6,927 bases of DNA. Source: an uncultured Porphyromonadaceae bacterium. Lineage in GTDB: Bacteria > Bacteroidota > Bacteroidia > Bacteroidales > Muribaculaceae. Both the position numbers and the translations under genes were made by a program. The notes below the pieces were generated by a model that made no database searches, was not told where the DNA came from, and saw nothing but the letters and a program-made list of their open reading frames with translations. This document shows, piece after piece, positions 1 through 6,354 of the stretch. The DNA lies in the NCBI GenBank assembly GCA_900549445.1, contig UROS01000127.1, positions 1-6,927 of the forward strand. The letters are read 5' to 3'. Positions within the stretch are counted from its first letter, which is position 1; each line of letters opens with the position of its first letter.

Positions 1-860
1 TTGTCAACGATTACAAGATGCATTTCCTGTCCCGGGCGCGGGCCGTGGTAATGACTCGTGTATTGCGTGATGTCAAATCCCAGGGCGCTGCGCGAGAGCA
101 GCCTTATGAACAGTGCGAGGTCGGCCTGACGCGGAATCACCTTCTCGATTCCCATGCTCGCCACGTAGAGCGGCGGCAATGCGGCGCTGATGTCGGCGTT
201 ACCCTCGTTGGTGCATACCACAATGCCTCCTGTCTCCGCCACACCGAAGTTCACGCCGCTCATGCCGGCGTCGACCTTCACGTAGTTGCGGCGCATATCC
301 TTGCGCATCACCGAATTGAGATATTTTGGATCGGTTATCTCCGGGTTGCTTCCGAGTTTCCGGGCGAAAAGTCCGGCCACGTCGCTGCGGAGCTTGTGGA
401 TGGCGGGCATCACTATATGCGACGGGCGCTGATCGTCGAGCTGCTGTATGCGCTCGCCGAGATCCGCCTCATAGATTTCTATGCCCCGCTCCTCGAGATA
501 CGGCCGCATGCCGCACTCATCCATCAGCATGGATTTCCCTTTCGTAACCACCTTTACCTTATGGTCGCGGAAAATCTCATATATAATCCGGTTGTGCTCC
601 TCGGCGTCGGCCGCCCAGTGAACAATAACCCCGTTTTTCTTCAGATTGCGCTCGAACTGCCCGAGATATTCGTCGAGATGCGAGAGCGTGTGTAGCTTTA
701 TTCTGGAAGCGAGCGCTCTCATCTCCTCCCACTCGGGAATCTGCTTTGCCGTCCTGTCGCGGCGCATGCGTGCCTCCCAGAGGCAGCGGTCGTGACTCAC
801 GCGATGAGCGGTGTCGGCTATGAACTCCGCTCCGAGTTTTACCTGATTAACCTGTTTCAT
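1..860 (-). CDS. lutB: LutB, lactate utilization iron-sulfur protein (partial, C-terminus outside window)
   Basis: LutB is the LUD-domain, ferredoxin-like subunit of the cytoplasmic LutABC complex that oxidises L-lactate to pyruvate. The frame has no stop before the left edge, so only about 286 N-terminal residues are visible; the family usually has roughly 450-480. The start ATG at 858-860 overlaps the lutA stop as ATGA. Visible family hallmarks are KGKSM at residues 107-111, then LGERIQQL and PSHIVMPAIH, ETGGIVVCTNEGN from residue 209, and GIEKVIPR. Near the edge comes HYHGPRPGQEMHLVIVD. The C-terminal 4Fe-4S cysteine motifs would lie beyond position 1 and cannot be checked. The 4-base overlap implies translational coupling with lutA. 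The family call is sure; lactate as the substrate is inferred from the family and from lutA next door. Confidence 0.93.
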   Translation of the reverse strand, partial: MKQVNQVKLGAEFIADTAHRVSHDRCLWEARMRRDRTAKQIPEWEEMRALASRIKLHTLSHLDEYLGQFERNLKKNGVIVHWAADAEEHNRIIYEIFRDHKVKVVTKGKSMLMDECGMRPYLEERGIEIYEADLGERIQQLDDQRPSHIVMPAIHKLRSDVAGLFARKLGSNPEITDPKYLNSVMRKDMRRNYVKVDAGMSGVNFGVAETGGIVVCTNEGNADISAALPPLYVASMGIEKVIPRQADLALFIRLLSRSALGFDITQYTSHYHGPRPGQEMHLVIVD

Positions 861-1603
861 GGCTCAGCGTCACCGTTAAGAATTTCTGCAATATAATGGA
901 ACTTTATTTTCATGCCGAGTTTCCGCGCCACACACGACTGATGGAGCAGACACGAAAAATCGGCCGACACCACGTGGGCAAACCCGTTGCGCTCGTAATC
1001 GCTCACCTTGTCGATGCCCATCTGGCCCGAACAGCTCTGATCCCAGATGGTGAACGTTCCGCCGAAGCCACAGCACTCGTCGCGGCGTGTGGCATAACCG
1101 ATTTCAATGCCGTCTACGAGCCGGAGCAGATCTGCCGTCTTGCTGTAGTCTGGAATCTGAAGTTCGCTCGGGCGCGCCTGATGAAGAAAACGCAGTGAAT
1201 GGCAGCCGTTGTGGAGCGCCACCCTTGCGGGAAAATGCGCCCAGGGCAGGCTGTCGACCCGAAGGATATCGTGGAGAAACTCAACCACATCATACGACGT
1301 CTCGCGGATATGAACCACCTCCGGAGTCTGATTGACGGCAGCAAACTCGTTGCGCATCTGATCAGTGCATACCCCCGACGGAATCACTATGTAGTCGTAG
1401 CCCGACAGGTATTTCACCAGATTGCGCTCAACGTTGCGGGCCTTGCAGCGGTAGCCCATATCCGTCATAGGAAGACCGCAACACACGGCATGGTCGATGA
1501 ACTCTACATCCACCCCCAGACGCTTCAGCAGCTTATAGCTCGAAATCGCTGCCTGCGGTGCCACCATGTCTACATAACACGGAACAAAGAATCCTACTCT
1601 CAT
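857..1603 (-). CDS. lutA: LutA, lactate utilization CCG-domain protein
   Basis: This 248-residue protein is the LutA (YkgE-like) subunit of the L-lactate oxidation complex, with two cysteine-rich CCG domains of the heterodisulfide-reductase type that probably bind Fe-S clusters. The first domain has Cys9, Cys41-Cys42-Gly43 and Cys79 (in PSGVC). The second has Cys134 (NGCHSLR), Cys177-Cys178-Gly179 followed by FGGTF, and Cys218 (SADFSCLLH). The C-terminal HYIAEIL is also typical. I chose the ATG at 1601-1603, giving MRVGFFVPCY, because it matches the family N-terminus and length. The frame stays open upstream to 1831, but that extension is AT-rich, family-unlike and crosses the divergent gene's upstream region. 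It is the first gene of a minus-strand operon and overlaps lutB by 4 bases. No GntR-type LutR regulator lies in the window. Confidence 0.95.
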   Translation of the reverse strand: MRVGFFVPCYVDMVAPQAAISSYKLLKRLGVDVEFIDHAVCCGLPMTDMGYRCKARNVERNLVKYLSGYDYIVIPSGVCTDQMRNEFAAVNQTPEVVHIRETSYDVVEFLHDILRVDSLPWAHFPARVALHNGCHSLRFLHQARPSELQIPDYSKTADLLRLVDGIEIGYATRRDECCGFGGTFTIWDQSCSGQMGIDKVSDYERNGFAHVVSADFSCLLHQSCVARKLGMKIKFHYIAEILNGDAEP

Positions 1604-1731
1604 GAATAAACCGTTGAAAAATAAACGTGAAGAATATATATTTATAATATAATAATCCGGCAAGCCAAATTGTTTATCAATCCTCCGTGTTTTCCCGCTA
1701 ATACTGCATCCGGAAGATCCAAACCAATTGC

Positions 1732-1748
1732 AAAAATGTCGCATTTTT
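1732..1748. repeat. Inverted repeat with CATTTTT arms in the divergent region
   Basis: AAAAATG at 1732-1738 and CATTTTT at 1742-1748 form a perfect 7-base dyad around the spacer TCG. CATTTTT recurs at 1822-1828 and 1851-1857, and the 10-mer GCATTTTTAT occurs at both 1741-1750 and 1850-1859, the latter just upstream of the rloA -7 element. It could be an operator for a regulator of either gene, or chance in AT-rich DNA; the dyad and repeats are seen, the role is speculation. Confidence 0.3.
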
Positions 1749-1858
1749 ATAACGACCGTATGTACAATCATTAAATCAGCTCTTTTTCCAATTTTAATCC
1801 ATAAAACAGAGCACAATCCGCCATTTTTCAAAATAAAATATAATATTATGCATTTTTA

Positions 1859-1890
1859 TTTTAAATCATTCGGAATATTCGCTAAATTTG
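1859..1890 (+). promoter_or_regulatory. Bacteroidota-type promoter of rloA
   Basis: TAAATTTG at 1883-1890 is an exact match to the Bacteroidota -7 consensus TAnnTTTG. A degenerate -33 element, TTTT at 1859-1862 (3 of 4 against TTTG), lies 20 bases upstream, the expected spacing. Transcription would begin near 1895-1900, which leaves a leader of about 11-16 bases before the ATG at 1911 and excludes the earlier in-frame starts at 1728 and 1849. Confidence 0.6.
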
Positions 1891-1910
1891 CGGTATTCAA
1901 TTGTAAGATT

Positions 1911-3092
1911 ATGATACAAGAATTGAAAATAAAGAACTTCAAATCATTCCGGGATGAGGCGGAGCTCAGTTTTGAACCCTCCGGAGAGGATAGATACAAC
2001 AGTATCGTCACTATGCCCGACGGAGTTCAACTTATCCGTTTCGCCGTAGTACTGGGTGCAAATGCCAGTGGTAAATCCAACCTGCTGGAGGCTGTTGAAT
2101 TTTTACGCATGTTCTGGAACAACATTCCGGCAACAAACAATGACGGAACAGATGTACAGCCTTTTCTGATGAGGAAGGATGCCCTCGCTTTCGATACGGA
2201 ATTTGAGGTAAAGTTCTACGTCGACGGCATCCGATATTGGTATCAGCTTACTGTAAATCCGGAAAAAGTTTGTAGAGAAAGTCTCTTTGTCTATCTTTCC
2301 AACCGTCCTACAAAAGTATTCTGCCGCGAGGATATTGACGGTGTTTCAAAGCTAAATTTCAACCCTGCAGCGGCCAGGCTGTCGCAGGCCGAGATTGAGG
2401 TTATGTCGATGAACTGCCTGCGTAATATGTCTGTGCTTGCGGTTCTAAAAAAAGTGAATATCGCTGTTCCGTATCTTCACGATATGCGTCGGTGGATTGA
2501 CTCGCGTATGCTGCCATTGCAAAGCGGCAATCCTTCTTCATTGTCGTCTGAAACAAAAAAACATATTGCCGACAGCGAGGATTTCCGTGAATATCTCATA
2601 CAATTTGCGAAAGAAGCGGATTTCAATATCTCTGATATCAAGATTCAGAAAATGGCAGCACTATTCGGACATACCGTGCAGAATGAAACCGGTGCAGACG
2701 ATTATTTTATGCCGGAAGCCTGCCAGAGTACCGGCACAAAACGCATGGTCGAACTGGAATCGCTCATATACACTCAGCTGAAACGGCAGGCATTCCTGTG
2801 CGTTGATGAAATTGAGGCGTCAATGCACCCGAATCTCATGGAGTATATCCTCGCCAAATTCATTACCACCCCTGATAATCAGTCGCAGTTGCTCGTCTCG
2901 ACTCACTATGACCCCATATTAAAAGATGTAGACGACATCTTCGGGAAAGATTCCGTCTGGTTCACGGAAAAAGGTAAAGACGGTAATACCGCATTATTCT
3001 CACTTACTGATTTCAAAGGACTGAACAAGTTATCCTCAATCCATCGCGCCTACATGAACGGTCAGTTCGGGGCATTACCTAATGTCCTATAA
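1911..3092 (+). CDS. rloA: AAA15-family ATPase, RloA/AbiLi-like (putative phage defense)
   Basis: This 393-residue protein is an ABC/SMC-type ATPase of the AAA15 group (COG1106-like). The N-terminus, LKIKNFKSFRDEAELSF, is the usual opening beta strand of such proteins. Walker A is GANASGKS at residues 49-56. An ABC-signature-like STGTKR is at 273-278, Walker B FLCVDEIEASMHP has Asp299 and Glu300, and the switch histidine is His332 in LLVSTHYDP. The roughly 200 residues between Walker A and the signature form the variable insertion expected in this family. No membrane segment is seen. The ATG at 1911 is chosen because it begins the family motif and follows the promoter at a short distance. RloB starts 3 bases after its stop, so the two are almost surely co-translated. 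By analogy with AbiL and PARIS it may sense phage infection and control RloB; that role is inferred. OLD-like nuclease function is unlikely since it has no Toprim domain of its own. Confidence 0.9.
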   Translation: MIQELKIKNFKSFRDEAELSFEPSGEDRYNSIVTMPDGVQLIRFAVVLGANASGKSNLLEAVEFLRMFWNNIPATNNDGTDVQPFLMRKDALAFDTEFEVKFYVDGIRYWYQLTVNPEKVCRESLFVYLSNRPTKVFCREDIDGVSKLNFNPAAARLSQAEIEVMSMNCLRNMSVLAVLKKVNIAVPYLHDMRRWIDSRMLPLQSGNPSSLSSETKKHIADSEDFREYLIQFAKEADFNISDIKIQKMAALFGHTVQNETGADDYFMPEACQSTGTKRMVELESLIYTQLKRQAFLCVDEIEASMHPNLMEYILAKFITTPDNQSQLLVSTHYDPILKDVDDIFGKDSVWFTEKGKDGNTALFSLTDFKGLNKLSSIHRAYMNGQFGALPNVL

Positions 3093-3095
3093 GTC

Positions 3096-3686
3096 ATGGC
3101 ACGAAGAATAAGAGAGCGGAAACTCAAGAGCCCTACTATTACCATAATCGGAGAAGGAGCTACAGAGCGTTACTATTTCACTCATTTGAAACGGTTGCGC
3201 GGATATAACTACACCTGCAAGCCCCGTAATTTCACCGAGCAGACATTCGATGAGATGCAAAAACAGATTAACCGGGTGGTGGCTGACAACGGTATCGCCG
3301 TTTGCGTCTTTGATGCTGATGTCACCCGTACTCGGACGGCAGAAAAGTTAAAATACGAAGATATGTACCGAAAATACGCCAATAATCCGTCGGTAATTTT
3401 GTGCGACAGTATGCCTTCGATTGAGTTTTGGTTTCTGCTCCACTATTTGAATACAAACCGTTACTTTGCCTCCTCGGAAGATGTAATTACAGTATTACGG
3501 CGTTTCATACCGGACTTCAGCAAACACCAGTCGTTTCTTTCTAAAGAGTCTTGGGTTTCCGCGATGCTTTCAGATAATCGCCTTGATAACGCACTTGCAA
3601 ATGCTAATATGATAGGCCCGAACGGTGAATCTTATAGTAACCTGACGAGGTTATTTGAATATTTGCGCGCCAAGGGTTCATTGTAA
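3096..3686 (+). CDS. rloB: RloB/AbiLii-like Toprim-fold protein (putative defense effector)
   Basis: This 196-residue protein belongs to the RloB family, named from open reading frames linked to restriction loci in Campylobacter. The Toprim-like pattern is clear: IIGEGATERYYF carries Glu20 and Glu24, and VCVFDADVTR carries Asp73 and Asp75, the acidic residues expected to bind metal. A third conserved block, SMPSIEFWFLLHY, has Glu110, Trp112 and His116. The C-terminus is SYSNLTRLFEYLRAKG, and the N-terminus is basic (MARRIRERKLK). Length is near the family's usual 200-230. It lies 3 bases behind rloA and has no promoter of its own. The related AriB of PARIS, also Toprim-like, is a nuclease that cleaves tRNA, so a toxic nuclease released by the ATPase is plausible here, but neither activity nor target can be read from the sequence. 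The family call is firm; the function is inference. Confidence 0.88.
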   Translation: MARRIRERKLKSPTITIIGEGATERYYFTHLKRLRGYNYTCKPRNFTEQTFDEMQKQINRVVADNGIAVCVFDADVTRTRTAEKLKYEDMYRKYANNPSVILCDSMPSIEFWFLLHYLNTNRYFASSEDVITVLRRFIPDFSKHQSFLSKESWVSAMLSDNRLDNALANANMIGPNGESYSNLTRLFEYLRAKGSL

Positions 3687-3708
3687 AATACCATCATAAG
3701 TATCATCT

Positions 3709-3732
3709 GGATATAGTAGATATCCGCATTTT
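3709..3732 (+). terminator. Weak intrinsic terminator candidate after rloB
   Basis: GGATAT (3709-3714) and ATATCC (3720-3725) form a 6-base stem around the 5-base loop AGTAG, extendable by one T-G wobble pair. A run of four T follows at 3729-3732. It begins 22 bases after the rloB stop codon, the right place for the operon's end. The stem is AT-rich and the T-run short, so it would be a weak terminator. Confidence 0.35.
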
Positions 3733-3765
3733 ATCTCGTTGCTTCCTTCATTTTCATCCGGTATC

Positions 3766-3833
3766 GGTTCTTCCGGAACCTTATGGTTAGGCTTTTATCT
3801 GATAAGCTGACATAGCCTCATCACCCGGTTCCG
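3766..3833. other. Cluster of short complementary segments, possible structured RNA
   Basis: GGTTC at 3766-3770 can pair with GAACC at 3776-3780 as a local hairpin. Alternatively CGGAACC (3774-3780) can pair over 7 bases with GGTTCCG (3827-3833), enclosing a second stem of AGGCT (3789-3793) with AGCCT (3814-3818). These are two mutually exclusive folds. The arms are short and may be chance; no known riboswitch or small RNA is recognised. Confidence 0.2.
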
Positions 3834-3885
3834 ACCACCAACTCCGCAAAACGGCAGATTTCATTCCTCAGCACTTGGCTTTCCA

Positions 3886-3917
3886 TTTCACTTTATCGGA
3901 GGATTTTTGTAACTTTG
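3886..3917 (+). promoter_or_regulatory. Bacteroidota-type promoter of tamL
   Basis: TAACTTTG at 3910-3917 matches the -7 consensus TAnnTTTG exactly. TTTC at 3886-3889 (3 of 4 against TTTG) lies 20 bases upstream as a -33 element. Transcription would begin near 3921-3925, so a GTG start at 3925 would be leaderless; this favours the later tamL starts. CGGAGG (3897-3902) and CCTCCG (3920-3925) flank the -7 element as an inverted repeat. Confidence 0.6.
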
Positions 3918-3999
3918 CGCCTCCGTGAGTGTTCTGGCATTGGGATTCAGGGTGCTTGACGGTCATACTGCAGTGACAGCTAACTTTTTACGCCATATA

Positions 4000-6327
4000 A
4001 TGATACTTCTCGCGACGGCGGCGGTTCTATGGAGCTGCAGCTCGACACGCCACGTGCCCGAAGGAAAATATCTCCTCGACAACGTCGACATTAAAATCGA
4101 AGGCGACAAGGAAATCGGAAAAACCGACCTCATCAACTATCTCCGCCAGATGCCCAACCATAAATCGCTGGGATTCATCAAACTGCAGCTGGCCACCTAC
4201 AATATGTCGGGCAACGACACCTCGAAATGGTACAACCGCTGGATCCGCCGTATGGGGCAACCCCCCGTAATTTACGATCCGGCGCTTACCGAATCGTCGG
4301 AAAACCAGCTGCGCCAGGCGCTCATAAACCGCGGCTACATGGACGCCACAGTAAGCGCCGACACCTTTCCCGACCGCGAGGGCAAGCGCATCGACGTGGT
4401 CTACAACGTCACAACCGGCCTCCCTCACCGCATTGCATCCCTGAATTATGAGATTACCGACACTCTCATAGCGCGCATCGTGCTCGCCGACTCCGCCCGC
4501 TCAACCCTCCGGCCCGGCGACTACTTCGACCGCGACAATCTCGATCTCGAGCGCACGCTCATAACCGAACGCCTCCGCAACAACGGATACTACTCTTTTA
4601 CAAAAGATTACATCACGTTCATAGCCGACACTGCCGAAAATTCCAAGGAGGTGAACCTCACCATGACCGTCAGAGCACCGCGCCACCAGCAGCCCCCCGC
4701 TTTGGCCACAGTATCCCCCGCGGCGGCTACCCACAGGCAATACTACGTGAGGAGCGTGAACTTCATACCCGACTACAATCCCGCCATGTCGCGGCGCGAA
4801 GTTCTCGACGCGATAACCGACACCGTAAGCTACCGCAACATCAACGTGCTCTACGGAAGCGACCGCTACATCATCCCGAAACTTCTCGACGAGAAATGCT
4901 ACATAGTGCCCGGCCAGCTCTACAACGCCTCCGAAATCGACCGTACCTACGAAGCCCTGTCGAGGCTCAGCATCCTCAAATCCATCAACATAGAGATAGC
5001 CCCAGCCGGCGAAAAAGACGGCAAACAGTGGATTGACGTCTACCTGCTCCTGTCGCGCAACAAAAAGCAGTCAGTTACCTTCGACGTGGAAGGCACCAAT
5101 TCGGAAGGCGACCTCGGATTCGGACTCGGGCTCACCTATCAGCACCGCAATCTCGCCCGCGGCTCGCAGCTCTTCACCTCCCGCCTGCGCATGAACTACG
5201 AAAGCCTCTCGGGCAACTTCAACGGCCTGATCAACGACCGCTACACCGAATATGCCGCGGAAGTCGGGCTCACCTTCCCCCGCTTCGAATTCCCCTTCGC
5301 ATCGAAAGGCATGAAAAAGCGCCTCCGCGTATCGACGGAACTTGCCGTGTCGTGCAACCTCCAGGAGCGCCCCGAATACACCCGTATCATCGCCGGCACC
5401 GCCTGGAAATACAAATGGGCGAACCGCACCAACAACCACCGCTACACCTTCGACCTCATCGACATCAACTACGTCTATCTGCCCGAACGGACCAACGACT
5501 TTCTCGACCAGATTGCCCCCGACAACCCCCTGCTCCGCTACAGCTACGAAGACCACTTCATAATGCGCACCGGCTACACCTACTACCGCACCAACCGCCG
5601 CATAGCCTCCGCCAACGTCCGCCGCTACGTCACCCAGCCCTCCGTCTACACCCTGCGCGCATCTGTCGAAACCGCCGGCAACCTCCTCAACGCCCTCTCA
5701 CACCTCACCGGCCAAAAGCGCAAGGACGGCGTCTACAAAGTCTTCGGAATCCAGTATTCGCAATACGCCAAAGCCGAAATCGACTACTCCTTCACCCGCA
5801 ACTTCAACCTGCGCCATTCCGTCTCGTTCCACGTAGGCGGCGGCATAGGCGTCCCCTACGGAAACTCAACCGTACTCCCCTTCGAAAAACGGTTCTACGC
5901 CGGAGGAGCCAACGGAGTGCGCGGATGGAGCGTCCGAACCCTCGGCCCCGGCTCATACGACTCGCGCAACTCCGTGACAGACTTCATAAACCAGTGCGGC
6001 GACATCCGCCTGGACTTCAGCGCCGAATACCGCGCAAAACTCTTCTGGGTGCTCGAAGGCGGAATCTTTTTCGACGCCGGCAACATCTGGACCATCCGCG
6101 ACTACGAAAACCAGCCCGGCGGAGTGTTTAAGGTCGACAAATTCTGGAAACAGATAGCAATGGCCTACGGACTCGGCCTGCGCATGGATTTCACCTACTT
6201 CCTCGTGCGCTTCGACCTCGGCTTCAAAGCCTACAACCCGGCGCAGAACCAGGAGCGCTGGCCGCTTATCCACCCCGACTGGCACCGCGACGCCACTTTC
6301 CACTTCGCCGTGGGATATCCTTTCTGA
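4000..6327 (+). CDS. tamL: TamL, TamA/BamA-like Omp85 outer-membrane assembly lipoprotein
   Basis: TamL is the lipidated Bacteroidota counterpart of TamA; it sits in the outer membrane and is thought to work with TamB in envelope assembly. With the ATG at 4000 it has 775 residues. A short hydrophobic signal ends in the lipobox-like LWSC, putting the lipidated cysteine at position 13, followed by SSTRHVPEGKYLL, typical of the family. POTRA-like modules follow (about 18-140, 144-225 and 248-340), with a proline- and alanine-rich linker at about 226-246. The 16-strand Omp85 barrel runs from about 355 to the end, with the loop-6 motif VRGW at 640-643 and a C-terminal phenylalanine (HFAVGYPF). The start is uncertain: an in-frame GTG at 3973 would give a 22-residue signal ending at the same cysteine with Arg and His near its start, a more normal signal peptide; a GTG at 3925 is less likely. 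The gene is strikingly GC-rich (41 of 60 at 5581-5640). No tamB is adjacent. Confidence 0.9.
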   Translation: MILLATAAVLWSCSSTRHVPEGKYLLDNVDIKIEGDKEIGKTDLINYLRQMPNHKSLGFIKLQLATYNMSGNDTSKWYNRWIRRMGQPPVIYDPALTESSENQLRQALINRGYMDATVSADTFPDREGKRIDVVYNVTTGLPHRIASLNYEITDTLIARIVLADSARSTLRPGDYFDRDNLDLERTLITERLRNNGYYSFTKDYITFIADTAENSKEVNLTMTVRAPRHQQPPALATVSPAAATHRQYYVRSVNFIPDYNPAMSRREVLDAITDTVSYRNINVLYGSDRYIIPKLLDEKCYIVPGQLYNASEIDRTYEALSRLSILKSINIEIAPAGEKDGKQWIDVYLLLSRNKKQSVTFDVEGTNSEGDLGFGLGLTYQHRNLARGSQLFTSRLRMNYESLSGNFNGLINDRYTEYAAEVGLTFPRFEFPFASKGMKKRLRVSTELAVSCNLQERPEYTRIIAGTAWKYKWANRTNNHRYTFDLIDINYVYLPERTNDFLDQIAPDNPLLRYSYEDHFIMRTGYTYYRTNRRIASANVRRYVTQPSVYTLRASVETAGNLLNALSHLTGQKRKDGVYKVFGIQYSQYAKAEIDYSFTRNFNLRHSVSFHVGGGIGVPYGNSTVLPFEKRFYAGGANGVRGWSVRTLGPGSYDSRNSVTDFINQCGDIRLDFSAEYRAKLFWVLEGGIFFDAGNIWTIRDYENQPGGVFKVDKFWKQIAMAYGLGLRMDFTYFLVRFDLGFKAYNPAQNQERWPLIHPDWHRDATFHFAVGYPF

Positions 6328-6354
6328 AAAATTCACTTATCAAACATAACTGAA

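Larger units (their letters stand above)
1604..1910. other. AT-rich divergent intergenic region between lutA and rloA
   Basis: These 307 bases should hold the promoters of both divergent genes. Base composition is extreme in places: 1801-1860 has 13 G or C in 60. I see no convincing gene here; open frames running in from both sides (lutA frame to 1831, rloA frame to 1728) are unselected extensions. For lutA I find no good TAnnTTTG match. The best weak candidate is TTTG on the minus strand at 1666-1669, 19 bases upstream of TATAAATA at 1639-1646. The plus-strand promoter and a set of CATTTTT repeats are listed separately. Confidence 0.6.
3687..3999. other. Intergenic region between rloB and tamL
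   Basis: About 313 bases (286 if tamL starts at 3973) lie between the rloB stop and the tamL ATG. I find no convincing protein gene, tRNA or mobile-element end on either strand. It holds a weak hairpin just after rloB, a cluster of short complementary segments at 3766-3833 and the tamL promoter near 3886-3917, each listed separately. Confidence 0.6.

Noticed and set aside
18..695. Plus-strand open frame of 225 codons
   Set aside because: It is antisense to lutB, whose minus-strand frame encodes clear family motifs throughout; the plus-strand product resembles nothing known.
1199..1609. Plus-strand open frame of 136 codons
   Set aside because: Antisense shadow of lutA, whose two CCG domains occupy the opposite strand.
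1604..1831. N-terminal extension of lutA
   Set aside because: Open in frame, but AT-rich and not family-like; MRVGFFVPCY at 1603 is the standard LutA N-terminus.
1728..1910. N-terminal extension of rloA
   Set aside because: It precedes and includes the TAAATTTG promoter; the AAA15 N-terminal motif begins directly at the ATG at 1911.
1707..3780. Short matches such as CATCCGG on both sides of rloAB as possible insertion-site repeats
   Set aside because: Only about 7 bases long, not placed at clear boundaries, and expected by chance.
5071..5556. Minus-strand open frames within tamL (also at 4027-4428, 4501-4740 and 5953-6336)
   Set aside because: Val/Glu/Gly-rich composition typical of the antisense of a GC-rich gene, with no recognisable domain.
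5352..6131. Plus-strand open frame of 259 codons rich in Arg and Pro
   Set aside because: A frame shadow caused by the very GC-rich tamL barrel sequence; tamL itself encodes a coherent Omp85 protein.
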